Shown: positions 26,557 through 34,309, numbered from the stretch's first letter. The stretch is 64,000 nt of DNA from Bacteroidota bacterium (GCA_030706685.1 JAUZOA010000001.1:80270-144269), one strand, 5' to 3'. Made by a program: numbers and translations. Notes: generated by a model not told the origin, from the letters alone.

Positions 26557-27306
26557 TTAATTCATCCTTTTTTTTAGGGAAACTACCTGTTCCTGCAGGT
26601 TGGTGACCATATCGGCCAGTTGGTTCATATTCAACCTGGATTGTGTATTCATTTTAGAGATAACCACTTGTGCCTGCCACATTTCAAGAACCTCATCGGC
26701 ATTGATCATATAAGGATGAAAAACAGGGTTGTCGCTTACCAGGGTTAGTTTATTTTTTGTGCGCCCGTTTTTCTGAATTCTTTTATAAACGATCCCTTCA
26801 TTTCTTGAAATAACAATACAAGCGGTATTATTTTTTACATCGTCCAGGTTTTCTACTTTTTCTCCGACTATTACAGAGCCGCTTGGTGTAGGCAGCATGG
26901 AATCGCCAACGATCTCAAAGGCGCGGTAATTGCCCCCGGTCAGCATGGGCAGGGTAAATGTATTCAATTCATCAATAAATTCAGGATCGGCATAACCTGC
27001 CATGTAACCCGCCGCTGCTTTTACCGGAACAAAAGGTATATCACTCCGGCCCGAAGCCAGTTTCATGGCTCTTCGTTTAGCGAGGTAATTACTTTTATTA
27101 TCGCTGAGATCCTTCCGCAATATTTCGTCCAGGGTAAGTTTAAAAATATCACAAACTACTTCCAGCACATCAATCCTGGGATCTGCCCTTTCTTCTTCAT
27201 AAGCTCCCAGCAGGGAGCGTTTAATGCGAAGTTTCTGGGCAAATTCTTCCTGTGTCCAGCCACGGAGTTTGCGAAGGTATTTGAGATTCCTGTTTGCAAT
27301 AGCCAT
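26557..27306 (-). CDS. XRE-HTH/S24 LexA-like repressor
   Basis: 249 residues. Residues about 5-63 are an HTH_XRE domain (LRKLRGWTQEEFAQKLRIKRSLLGAYEEERADPRIDVL). The C-terminal S24 peptidase domain has nucleophile S136 in VGDSMLP and the general base K175 in GIVYKRI. KAAAG at 96-100 offers the Ala-Gly bond used for self-cleavage in LexA and CI. The last 25 residues (NMNQLADMVTNLQEQVVSLKKRM) look like a coiled coil. It may be inactivated by RecA filaments, but that is inference. A 19-bp palindrome 33 bp upstream is a candidate operator for autoregulation. No prophage genes are nearby. Confidence 0.87.
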   Translation of the reverse strand: MAIANRNLKYLRKLRGWTQEEFAQKLRIKRSLLGAYEEERADPRIDVLEVVCDIFKLTLDEILRKDLSDNKSNYLAKRRAMKLASGRSDIPFVPVKAAAGYMAGYADPEFIDELNTFTLPMLTGGNYRAFEIVGDSMLPTPSGSVIVGEKVENLDDVKNNTACIVISRNEGIVYKRIQKNGRTKNKLTLVSDNPVFHPYMINADEVLEMWQAQVVISKMNTQSRLNMNQLADMVTNLQEQVVSLKKRMN

Positions 27307-27338
27307 ACACTAATTTATTTAGCTGCAAAATACTAATT

Positions 27339-27357
27339 AATTTGACAAATGCAAATT
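27339..27357 (-). promoter_or_regulatory. Candidate operator/promoter of the S24 repressor
   Basis: AATTTGACAAATGCAAATT has perfect 6-bp arms (AATTTG/CAAATT) separated by 7 bp. On the minus strand it lies directly upstream of TATTTTGCAG, a TAnnTTTG-like box, so a bound repressor would cover the promoter. The same TATTTTGCAGC string occurs upstream of lpxB near 29230. Confidence 0.4.
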
Positions 27358-27562
27358 CTTAATGGCAAAATTTCCATAGAATGGCCGCCTGTTTGATGGT
27401 TCAATTGTTTGATGATTAGCATAGCAGAATTTTCTTTTTGGAGTAAATGGCTTGTTTGAGCAGCCATGAAGCCATTTAACATATAAAGGGCAACTAAATA
27501 CAGCAGCTTACCTAAACCGTAAATTTGACGTATAAAAAAAAAGTATCACTTTTGCGCTGCGT

Positions 27563-28420
27563 ATGGCAAAAAAGAAACCTGTCCTCCGGGGCAAAAAAAC
27601 CGTTCCGGGAAAAACTGTAAAAAAAGAGACCACTGCTCCTGTCCGTACGGGTGGGGAAAAACCTGTCATCCTTATTACCAATGATGATGGGGTGACGGCA
27701 CCGGGCATCATGAATCTTGTAGAAGCAGTAAAAGACCTGGGAAAGATCGTTGTAGTAGCCCCCGATAAGCCCCAGTCGGGTATGGGACATGCTATTACAA
27801 TCTGGCAACCTCTGCGCCTGCATAAAGTACATGTCTTTGGCGATATTGAAGCTTATGCCTGCACCGGCACGCCTGTTGACTGCGTAAAACTGGCCGTTGA
27901 CAAAGTATTGCACCGCAAACCGGATCTCTGCCTGAGTGGTATTAATCATGGCGCTAACCATAGCATCAATGTTATTTACTCCGGCACCATGTCGGCAGCG
28001 GTGGAAGCAGCTATTGAAAGTATCCCTTCCGCCGGTTTTTCGTTATTGGATTATAATATTGAAGCCGATTTCACCGGTGCAAAAAAGTATGCAAGAATGG
28101 TGGTGGAAAAAATGCTTTCCACCGATCTCGATAAGCATACTGTTTTTAATGTGAATGTGCCTTCTGTTCCTGAAGAGCTGCTGAACGGCCTGATGATCTG
28201 TAAACAAGCTTATGCCAAATACGAGGAAGATTTTGTAGAAAGAGTGGATCCCAATGGCCGCAAATATTACTGGCTTACCGGCGAATTTGTCAATTTCGAC
28301 AAGGGAACAGATACCGATGTATGGGCATTGGCCAATAATTATGTCAGCGTCGTACCCGTGCAATTTGACCTGACGAATTACGTTTTAAAAGCCAAACTCC
28401 AAAAATTATGGCAATCATGA
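27563..28420 (+). CDS. surE: 5'/3'-nucleotidase SurE
   Basis: 285 residues. SurE motifs are clear: ILITNDDGVTAPGI with the metal-binding Asp pair, LSGINHGANHS, and YSGTMSAAVEA. SurE is a cytosolic metal-dependent nucleoside monophosphatase. A lysine-rich extension of about 34 residues (MAKKKPVLRGKKTVPGKT and on) precedes the core; no later in-frame ATG exists before the catalytic motif, so the extension is probably translated. The stop codon overlaps the next gene as ATGA. A TTTGAC (near 27523) and CACTTTTG pair just upstream may be its promoter. Confidence 0.95.
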   Translation: MAKKKPVLRGKKTVPGKTVKKETTAPVRTGGEKPVILITNDDGVTAPGIMNLVEAVKDLGKIVVVAPDKPQSGMGHAITIWQPLRLHKVHVFGDIEAYACTGTPVDCVKLAVDKVLHRKPDLCLSGINHGANHSINVIYSGTMSAAVEAAIESIPSAGFSLLDYNIEADFTGAKKYARMVVEKMLSTDLDKHTVFNVNVPSVPEELLNGLMICKQAYAKYEEDFVERVDPNGRKYYWLTGEFVNFDKGTDTDVWALANNYVSVVPVQFDLTNYVLKAKLQKLWQS

Positions 28421-28710
28421 TATTCAAAAAGGATAACCTGAAACTTGGATTGGTTCTTGGTCTTGTTGGACCTATTCTCGGATTGGTCGTCATCTATTTC
28501 ATAAAATACTCAACCTTTTCATTCGGAGACTTTCTATCTACTTTTTTTAATACCGGGAGGCTGATCACTTCTATCGGGTCGCTTTCCCTGCTGGCTAATG
28601 TTATTCTCTTCACTATTTATATCAATACAAACAGGGATTTTACGGCAAGGGGTATTTTTATTATCACCCTTATTTATGGAATAGGAATACTGGTATTGAA
28701 GATTTTGTAA
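28417..28710 (+). CDS. Small polytopic membrane protein coupled to surE
   Basis: 97 residues with three hydrophobic segments (about 10-29, 51-70 and 78-97). The start chosen is the ATG at 28417, which overlaps the surE stop as ATGA, a classic sign of translational coupling; an ATG at 28408 in the same frame would add three residues. The first helix is GLVLGLVGPILGLVVIYF. I do not recognise a characterised family. In this window it sits between surE and lpxB, which suggests an envelope-related role but does not prove one. Confidence 0.75.
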   Translation: MIFKKDNLKLGLVLGLVGPILGLVVIYFIKYSTFSFGDFLSTFFNTGRLITSIGSLSLLANVILFTIYINTNRDFTARGIFIITLIYGIGILVLKIL

Positions 28711-28864
28711 GCCATTTTCCTGCGACTGAGAAAGTTGAATCTTTTGTGAGGCCTTTATCTGCCTTTTACTATCCGGCCAGGACAGGCTAAAGATACTCTC
28801 TACCATAGAGTAGCCAGATAGAAGGAATATGAGAGGGATACAGGAACCATATAGGAGGGTCTCA

Positions 28865-28974
28865 TTAGAGTCAGGTTAGAGTCAGGACAGGGTCAGGCAA
28901 GAGTCAGGTAAAGGTCAGGCAAGAATCAGGAAAAAGTCAGGTGAGAGTCTCAGAAAAGTCTCGTGAAAATCACG
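28865..28974. repeat. 11-bp tandem repeat array
   Basis: About ten successive units of 11 bp with consensus near NNAGAGTCAGG: for example TTAGAGTCAGG (28876-28886), ACAGGGTCAGG, CAAGAGTCAGG, TAAAGGTCAGG, CAAGAATCAGG, AAAAAGTCAGG. The last three units decay to TCTCA, TCTCG and TCACG endings. The phase never slips over the run. Confidence 0.85.
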
Positions 28975-29130
28975 TAAAAAGGAAAAGAATATTGGGGAAA
29001 CATGGTATAACATTCCTGCCGCTGATTCCTTGTTTCAATTTACAAAAAAAAGTGGTTAAGCAAAAAAATAAACCGGAAATTAATAGTATCTCAATTTGTT
29101 GATAGCCGTGAGGCGGTAAGAGGCTAAGAT

Positions 29131-29183
29131 TTGATTACAGGACATTTTTTCTTATCATCTTTCCGACTTCCCGGCAAACTGAC
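29131..29183. repeat. Dispersed repeat copy upstream of lpxB
   Basis: TTGATTACAGGACATTTTTT then CTTATCATCTTTCCGACTTC and CCGGCAAACTGAC. More than 80 percent identical by eye to 30654-30706 downstream of lpxB, in the same orientation. Confidence 0.7.
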
Positions 29184-29277
29184 CCACTACCCGTTTCATC
29201 ATCCCGCCATCGTTCTACCCAACAAATTGTATTTTGCAGCGATAAAATAATTTTTCCGCTGATCGCGGAGCCGGAAC

Positions 29278-30402
29278 ATGAAGTACTATATCATCGCAGG
29301 CGAGGCATCGGGTGACCTGCATGGCAGTAACCTTATTAAAGAATTAAAGAAACTGGATGCAGCCGCTTCTGTACGCTGCTGGGGCGGCGATAAAATGGAA
29401 CAAGCAGGCGGCGAACTGGTAAAACATTACCGCGACCTGGCCTTTATGGGTTTTACAGAAGTGCTGATGAACCTGCGGACCATTTTTCGCAATCTCAAAT
29501 TCTGCAAAGAAGATATTCTTCGCTATCAACCCGATGCAATAATACTGATTGATTATCCCGGTTTCAATCTCCGTATTGCCAAATGGGCCAAACAACAGGG
29601 ATTAAGGATAATTTTTTACATCAGCCCGCAGGTATGGGCCTGGAAAGAGAACCGGGTAAAAATGATGAAGCAATATATCGGCAAGATGCTGGTGATACTT
29701 CCCTTTGAAAAAGACTATTTCAAGAACAAATGGAACTGGGAAGTGGAATATGTGGGACACCCGCTGGTGGAAGTGATTGAAAGGTTTAAAGTCGAAAGTT
29801 TAAAGTTGAAAGTTGCTGAACCCACCTCCACAAATATTATTGCACTATTGCCGGGCAGCAGGAAACAGGAGATAACGAAAAAGCTTCCTGTAATGCTTGG
29901 AGTGAGCGCCCATTTTCCTGGTTATAAGTTTGTAGTAGCACAGGCTCCTTCGATAGAGGATGAGTTCTATAAAACTTTTACTGATCCATATCCGAATGTC
30001 AGTACAGAGAAAAATAAAACGTATGACCTGTTGTTACAGGCAAAGGCGGCTATGGTGACCTCCGGAACAGCCACACTGGAAACAGCATTATTCGGCGTGC
30101 CGGAAGTAGTTTGTTATAAAGGCTCTCCCATCTCGTACCAGATCGCCAAAATGGTCATTAAGGTAAAATACATTTCTCTTGTCAACCTGATCATGGATAA
30201 ATTAGTGGTGAAGGAATTGATACAAGATGAACTGACCGTTGAAAATCTGAAAAATGAGTTAAATGAATTGCTCACCAATAAAGAACGGCTTGCTGTATTA
30301 CAAAAAGATTACGCGGATCTGAAAAAACTGTTGAGCGAAGGAGGTGATGCTTCCGCAAAAGCTGCTCATTCTATTATCTCTTTTCTTACCGGAGGAGCTT
30401 GA
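29278..30402 (+). CDS. lpxB: Lipid-A-disaccharide synthase
   Basis: 374 residues with the LpxB (GT19) landmarks: GEASGDLHGSNLI at the N-terminus, FYISPQVWAWKENR, the ALLPGSRKQEI donor-site motif, and TSGTATLETALFG. It condenses UDP-2,3-diacylglucosamine with lipid X to lipid A disaccharide at the inner face of the inner membrane. Residues about 169-179 (FKVESLKLKVA) come from a TTTAAAG/GAAAGT repeat inserted in frame in the linker before PGSRKQEI. The 3' end overlaps a small convergent gene by 17 bp. Length is normal apart from the insertion. Confidence 0.96.
   Translation: MKYYIIAGEASGDLHGSNLIKELKKLDAAASVRCWGGDKMEQAGGELVKHYRDLAFMGFTEVLMNLRTIFRNLKFCKEDILRYQPDAIILIDYPGFNLRIAKWAKQQGLRIIFYISPQVWAWKENRVKMMKQYIGKMLVILPFEKDYFKNKWNWEVEYVGHPLVEVIERFKVESLKLKVAEPTSTNIIALLPGSRKQEITKKLPVMLGVSAHFPGYKFVVAQAPSIEDEFYKTFTDPYPNVSTEKNKTYDLLLQAKAAMVTSGTATLETALFGVPEVVCYKGSPISYQIAKMVIKVKYISLVNLIMDKLVVKELIQDELTVENLKNELNELLTNKERLAVLQKDYADLKKLLSEGGDASAKAAHSIISFLTGGA
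29784..29814. repeat. TTTAAAGTTGAAAG repeat inside lpxB
   Basis: GTTTAAAGTCGAAAGTTTAA followed by AGTTGAAAGTT: alternating GTTTAAA and GTYGAAA words. It encodes the charged/hydrophobic alternation ESLKLKV in the inter-domain linker of LpxB, where family members usually have a shorter stretch. Confidence 0.55.
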
Positions 30403-30547
30403 TCAGCAGGATGATCATGCAAAGAATAAAAATCAGCAGGCTGATGCGGTTAATGCCATGCATATACCCGATCCATTTGCTTTTCGGGCGATCCGGGTCC
30501 TTTTTTTTCAGGTAAAGATATTCGGCTATTTGATTCCAGACTCCCAT
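30386..30547 (-). CDS. DUF6728-like mini-protein
   Basis: 53 residues: MGVWNQIAEYLYLKKKDPDR followed by PKSKWIGYMHGINRISLLIF and a hydrophobic tail to LLIKLLR. The soluble head with EYLYLKKKDPD and the MHGIN stretch before one transmembrane helix (about 34-50) match a small Bacteroidota family I recall as DUF6728. The ATG is at 30547 and the TAA at 30386-30388, so it overlaps the end of lpxB by 17 bp in convergent orientation. Function is unknown; likely a single-pass inner-membrane protein. It is easily missed because of its length and the antisense overlap. Confidence 0.75.
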   Translation of the reverse strand: MGVWNQIAEYLYLKKKDPDRPKSKWIGYMHGINRISLLIFILCMIILLIKLLR

Positions 30548-30634
30548 AGTAATAATTATTTTCCTGCCGCAAAGGTAAAGAGGTTACCGGAATCAGGAAT
30601 TTGAGTGGTGTCTTATCCTGAAAATAGCCGGTGA

Positions 30635-30706
30635 GATGGGAAGACGGGAAGTTTTGAGTTACAGGTCGTTTTTTCTTATCATCATCCCGACCTCCCGATC
30701 AACTGA
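30635..30706. repeat. Dispersed repeat copy downstream of lpxB
   Basis: GATGGGAAGACGGGAAG (30635-30651) faces ATCCCGACCTCCCGATC (30683-30700), giving an inverted repeat. The stretch 30654-30706 is a direct copy of 29131-29183, so two copies bracket lpxB. Confidence 0.7.
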
Positions 30707-30917
30707 TACACCCCCTGAATTTGGAATTCGTTTTGGCGCAGCATAAGTCATTGCGAGCATAGCGAAGCAAAAAAAGAGAAGCCCTGGAAGAATCCCGGGC
30801 CGTTCACATAAGAAACCCAAACTACTGCTATATGAGAGAGAATTTTTAAACGCTATGTTTTATGATTAATATTCCTGATCGCTCCACAAAGAAACGAATG
30901 GGATGCTCAAAAAAAAG

Positions 30918-30946
30918 CGCTCGTTTGGTGAGCGGGGGTTTTTCTT
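30918..30946 (+). terminator. Terminator-like hairpin before HAD gene
   Basis: CGCTC GTTTGGT GAGCG is followed by GGGGTTTTTCTT, a good intrinsic terminator on the plus strand. No gene ends just upstream on that strand (lpxB ends 516 bp earlier), so it may end a small RNA or act as an attenuator for the HAD/araR genes. Confidence 0.5.
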
Positions 30947-31116
30947 AAATGAACAGCACTATTTATGGAATGAATTGTATCGCTCCATCCTGGAAATTGC
31001 AGGGAATGGGAAAACAAGTTATGCCGCCTGCTGCTGACCGGGGATTACATTTTACTGCGCAGAAAGAAAAATTACCGATACTTGCAGAAATAACTCTTTC
31101 TCAACTCTCACCGGTA

Positions 31117-31758
31117 ATGAAGTACAAAGCTTTTCTCTTCGATCTTAATGGCACCATGATCAATGATATGCCTTATCATATCAAAGCCTGGCACCGTATC
31201 CTGAATGAGCTCGGCGGCAATATCTCCATTGAACGAACCAGGGAAGAATGTTATGGCAAGAACGAGGAATTACTGGAAAGGGTTTTCCCCCGGCGATTCT
31301 CCGAAGAAGAAAAAAACAGGATAAGCCTCGAAAAAGAAAAGCAATATCAAAAAGAATTCCGGCCCCACCTGCAACTTATAAACGGTCTCGATATTCTTTT
31401 AAAAAGGTCAAAGGAAACAGGAATACAAATGGCAATCGGCTCCGCGGCTATATTATTCAATATTGATTTTGTATTGGATGGCCTGCAGATCAGGCATTAT
31501 TTTGATGCCATCGTAAGTGCTGATGATGTGAGATTCAGCAAGCCGGACCCTGAGACATATATTCAATGTGCGGAGAAACTTGGAATCGCACCGGCAGATT
31601 GTTTAGTCTTTGAAGATGCGCCCAAAGGTGCTGAATCCGCCGTCAATGCGGGTATGGATTGCATGGTGATAACTACATTACACGATGTCAAAGAGTTTAA
31701 TAATTATCGCAACATTACCGGGTTTATAAAAGATTATGATAATTTTGTTTTATTATAG
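31117..31758 (+). CDS. HAD-IA family hydrolase, beta-phosphoglucomutase-like
   Basis: 213 residues from ATG 31117 (MKYKAFLFDLNGT); the frame is open for 56 more codons upstream but without conserved sequence. Motif I is FDLNGTMIND: the nucleophile Asp is kept, but the usual second Asp is Asn. The cap follows (YHIKAWHRIL), then motif II in AIGSAA, the lysine in FSKPDPETY, and motif IV in VFEDAPKGAESA. The layout is that of beta-phosphoglucomutase-like sugar-phosphate phosphatases or mutases. It lies 53 bp before araR and may belong to the sugar locus. Confidence 0.82.
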   Translation: MKYKAFLFDLNGTMINDMPYHIKAWHRILNELGGNISIERTREECYGKNEELLERVFPRRFSEEEKNRISLEKEKQYQKEFRPHLQLINGLDILLKRSKETGIQMAIGSAAILFNIDFVLDGLQIRHYFDAIVSADDVRFSKPDPETYIQCAEKLGIAPADCLVFEDAPKGAESAVNAGMDCMVITTLHDVKEFNNYRNITGFIKDYDNFVLL

Positions 31759-31811
31759 TTCCTGTGAGGAATTGATTATTCACTTTGATCCGCGATAACC
31801 ATTTAACCTTT

Positions 31812-32513
31812 ATGACGCAATACCAGAACCAAACACGGATGCTTGCCGCCGTGGACTGTATTATTTTTGGCTTCGACGGGGAGTCACTTAAGATCTTACT
31901 GGTGCACCGGGGTATTGAACCTGAAAAAGGCAAATGGAGCCTGATGGGCGGGTTCGTACAACCTGGTGAAAGCCCCGATCATGCCGCCATAAGAATTTTA
32001 AAAACCCTGACGGGTCTTGAAGGAGTCTACCTCGAGCAATTGTATACGTTCGGTGAGCCGGAGCGGGACCCGATAGAAAGAACCATGTCCATCGCCTATT
32101 TTGCCCTGATTGATATTCATCGCTACGAAAAACAACTGAGTGACGAATATCAGCCCGAATGGTTTCCTTTAAATAAAATACCCAGGCTTATATTCGACCA
32201 CAATGAAATGGTAAAGATGGCAAGAGCCAAGCTGCAGTATAAAGCAGCTTTGCATCCTTTGTTGTTTGAATTATTACCCAAGAAATTTACATTGCCGCAG
32301 TTACAAAGCCTTTATGAATCGGTGTATGGCACTTCTTTCGATAAAAGAAATTTCAGCCGGAAAGTTTTGTCAACCAACCTGTTGGTAAAGCAGGAAGACA
32401 AATATAAAGGGGGGTCCAAAAAAGGCGCATACTATTATAAATTAAACGCAAAAAAATACAAAGCTAATTTCCAGGCCTTCCTGAATATCATTCCCAATGC
32501 CCATCTTTTGTAG
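31812..32513 (+). CDS. araR: Nudix-type transcriptional regulator AraR
   Basis: 233 residues from ATG 31812. The N-terminal Nudix fold (about 10-145) has a degenerate Nudix box, GGFVQPGESPDHAAIRILKT, where the catalytic RE..EE glutamates are lost. The C-terminal part (about 160-233) is a winged helix of the NrtR type with FDKRNFSRKVL and KGGSKKGAYYY. This is the design of the Bacteroides Nudix-family L-arabinose regulator AraR, which binds arabinose in the Nudix fold and controls the ara genes. Its place 71 bp before araB strongly supports the same role here. Start at 31812 gives the usual short N-terminus; upstream codons lack conservation. Confidence 0.85.
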   Translation: MTQYQNQTRMLAAVDCIIFGFDGESLKILLVHRGIEPEKGKWSLMGGFVQPGESPDHAAIRILKTLTGLEGVYLEQLYTFGEPERDPIERTMSIAYFALIDIHRYEKQLSDEYQPEWFPLNKIPRLIFDHNEMVKMARAKLQYKAALHPLLFELLPKKFTLPQLQSLYESVYGTSFDKRNFSRKVLSTNLLVKQEDKYKGGSKKGAYYYKLNAKKYKANFQAFLNIIPNAHLL

Positions 32514-32555
32514 CCATTGAACGGACAGAATATATTTTTTTATTCAGGCAAATAA

Positions 32556-32570
32556 GTGTTAATTTGACAC
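32556..32570 (+). promoter_or_regulatory. Candidate AraR operator upstream of araB
   Basis: GTGTTAATTTGACAC has GTGT/ACAC arms and a near-symmetric core, 14 bp before the araB ATG. It includes TTTGAC, which could be a -33 element. The site is proposed from symmetry and position only; I found no second copy upstream of araR or araA. Confidence 0.35.
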
Positions 32571-32584
32571 GAATTACTTGCTGT

Positions 32585-34228
32585 ATGAACCTTGCTTATG
32601 TCATAGGGGTTGATTATGGAACAGATTCTGTTCGTTCCGTCATCATTGATGCTCATACAGGAGAAGAAAAAGCCGCCGCTGTATTTTATTACCCCCGCTG
32701 GAAACAGGGGTTTTATTGCAACGCTTCCCTCAACCAGTTTCGCCAGCATCCATCGGATTATGCAGAAGGACTGGAAGCCACTATAAAAGAATGCCTGCAA
32801 AAAACAGGAAAAAACATTGCTCAAAATATAAAAGCTATTTCGGTAGATACAACCGGTTCAACACCGGTAGCTGTAGATAAAACAGGAACACCCCTTGCCT
32901 TACTTCCCGCTTTTAAAGATAATCCGAATGCCATGTTCGTGCTGTGGAAAGATCATACTTCCACCCGGGAAGCGGCTGAAATAAATGAACACGCCAAAAA
33001 ATTCCCGGTCAATTATCTGCAATATGTTGGTGGCATTTATTCTTCCGAATGGTTCTGGGCTAAACTCCTGCACATCCTGAGAGCAGATGAAGCGGTAAGA
33101 AAAGCCTGTTATTCCTGGGTGGAGCATTGCGACTGGATACCTTTTTTATTAACCGGGGGTAATGACGTACACAAGATGAAACGGGGTGTTTGCTCTGCCG
33201 GGCATAAGGCTTTATGGGCAAAAGAATTTGGCGGGTTACCCCCCAATGAATTCTTTTCAAAACTTGATCCCTTATTAAACGATTATACAGGTAAGCTTTT
33301 TAAAGAAACCTTTACTTCCGATAAGCCTGCCGGTAATCTTTCCGGGGAATGGGCAAATAGATTAGGGCTCTCAACTGATGTGATCGTCGGCGTCGGCGCT
33401 TTTGACGCGCACATGGGAGCTGTCGGCGGGCAGATTGAACCTTATCATTTAAGTAAAGTAATGGGAACTTCTACCTGCGATATGCTGGTAGCGCCGGAGA
33501 ATGAAGTAAAGGATAAACTGGTAAAAGGTATTTGTGGCCAGGTACCCGGTTCCATCATCCCGGGAATGATTGGCCTGGAAGCCGGTCAAAGCGCATTCGG
33601 GGATGTATATGCCTGGTTCAAAAAATTAATCAGTTGGCCGGTTGATCATTTATTGGATGATGAAAGCATAAAGCAGGAAGTCAGCGATAAGCTCATTGCT
33701 TCATTAAGTATCGGGGCTTCCAAACTTTCCGTCAACGAAAATGATGAGCTGGCAATAGATTGGCTGAATGGCCGTAGAACGCCTGACGCTAATCAATTAT
33801 TAAAAGGCGCTATCACCGGTCTCAACCTGGCGACTGATGCTCCACAATTCTTTAAGGCATTAGTGGAAGCGACCTGTTTCGGCGCCAAAGCCATTGTTGA
33901 TCGCTTCAATGAGGAAGGCATTCCTGTCAAAGGCCTTATCGGTCTTGGAGGTGTAGCAAAAAAATCGCCTTATATCATGCAGGTGATGGCTAATATAATG
34001 GATATGCCTATCCGTATTCATAAGAGTGAGCAGACCTGTGCCGCGGGTGCAGCCATGTTTGCCGCAACAGCCGCGGGTATCTATACCCGGGTCGAAGATG
34101 CGATGCAGGCAATGGGCCAGGGCTTTGATACAACCTGGTACCCCGATAAAACAAAAACAGAAATATACCGCAAAAGGTACGAGCGCTATAAAAAATTAGG
34201 TACATTCATCGAACAAAGCAGTGAGTAG
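32585..34228 (+). CDS. araB: Ribulokinase
   Basis: 547 residues from ATG 32585 (MNLAYVIGVDYGTDSVRS); a longer frame from TTG 32564 would run through the proposed operator and is less likely. FGGY-kinase features: the N-terminal phosphate-binding GVDYGTDSVR, DTTGSTPV, and the C-terminal GLGGVAKKSPYIMQVMANI and AAGAAMFAA blocks. AraB phosphorylates L-ribulose to L-ribulose 5-phosphate. It is the first gene of the arabinose block. The stop codon lies within a dispersed repeat (GAGTAGTGAGTGG), so the last residues (SSE) may be repeat-derived. Confidence 0.95.
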   Translation: MNLAYVIGVDYGTDSVRSVIIDAHTGEEKAAAVFYYPRWKQGFYCNASLNQFRQHPSDYAEGLEATIKECLQKTGKNIAQNIKAISVDTTGSTPVAVDKTGTPLALLPAFKDNPNAMFVLWKDHTSTREAAEINEHAKKFPVNYLQYVGGIYSSEWFWAKLLHILRADEAVRKACYSWVEHCDWIPFLLTGGNDVHKMKRGVCSAGHKALWAKEFGGLPPNEFFSKLDPLLNDYTGKLFKETFTSDKPAGNLSGEWANRLGLSTDVIVGVGAFDAHMGAVGGQIEPYHLSKVMGTSTCDMLVAPENEVKDKLVKGICGQVPGSIIPGMIGLEAGQSAFGDVYAWFKKLISWPVDHLLDDESIKQEVSDKLIASLSIGASKLSVNENDELAIDWLNGRRTPDANQLLKGAITGLNLATDAPQFFKALVEATCFGAKAIVDRFNEEGIPVKGLIGLGGVAKKSPYIMQVMANIMDMPIRIHKSEQTCAAGAAMFAATAAGIYTRVEDAMQAMGQGFDTTWYPDKTKTEIYRKRYERYKKLGTFIEQSSE

Positions 34229-34308
34229 TGAGTGGCCGGTTGTGAGTGATAATCGCCTTTGATTAATTCACTACTCACCGCTGATCACTGACCACTCACC
34301 ACTCACAA
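34219..34308. repeat. GTGAGTAGTGAGT inverted repeat between araB and araD
   Basis: Left arm 34219-34252 (CAGTGAGTAGTGAGTGGCCG and on) and right arm 34266-34308 (ATTCACTACTCACCGCTGAT and on) are imperfect reverse complements. The element supplies the araB stop codon and ends 1 bp before the araD ATG, filling the whole gap. Confidence 0.8.
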
Positions 34309-34309
34309 C

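Larger units (their letters stand above)
28711..29277. other. Intergenic region with tandem array and dispersed repeat
   Basis: 567 bp with no convincing gene. It contains the 11-bp tandem array at 28865-28974, a dispersed repeat at 29131-29183 and the lpxB promoter region with TATTTTGCAGC near 29230. Confidence 0.6.
30548..31116. other. Intergenic region before the HAD gene
   Basis: 569 bp. It contains the dispersed repeat at 30635-30706, a degraded GTCATTGCGAGC..AGCGAAGCAA repeat at 30747-30770, a possible tiny frame ATGAGAGAGAATTTTTAA at 30832, and a terminator-like hairpin at 30918-30946. An open frame from 30949 continues into the HAD gene but has no conserved sequence before 31117. Confidence 0.55.

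Noticed and set aside
30747..30770. GTCATTGCGAGC..AGCGAAGCAA sequence as a regulatory site
   Set aside because: Matches a widespread type of degraded intergenic repeat; no sign of function here.
30949..31116. N-terminal extension of the HAD gene
   Set aside because: Not conserved and begins just after a terminator; ATG 31117 directly precedes motif I.
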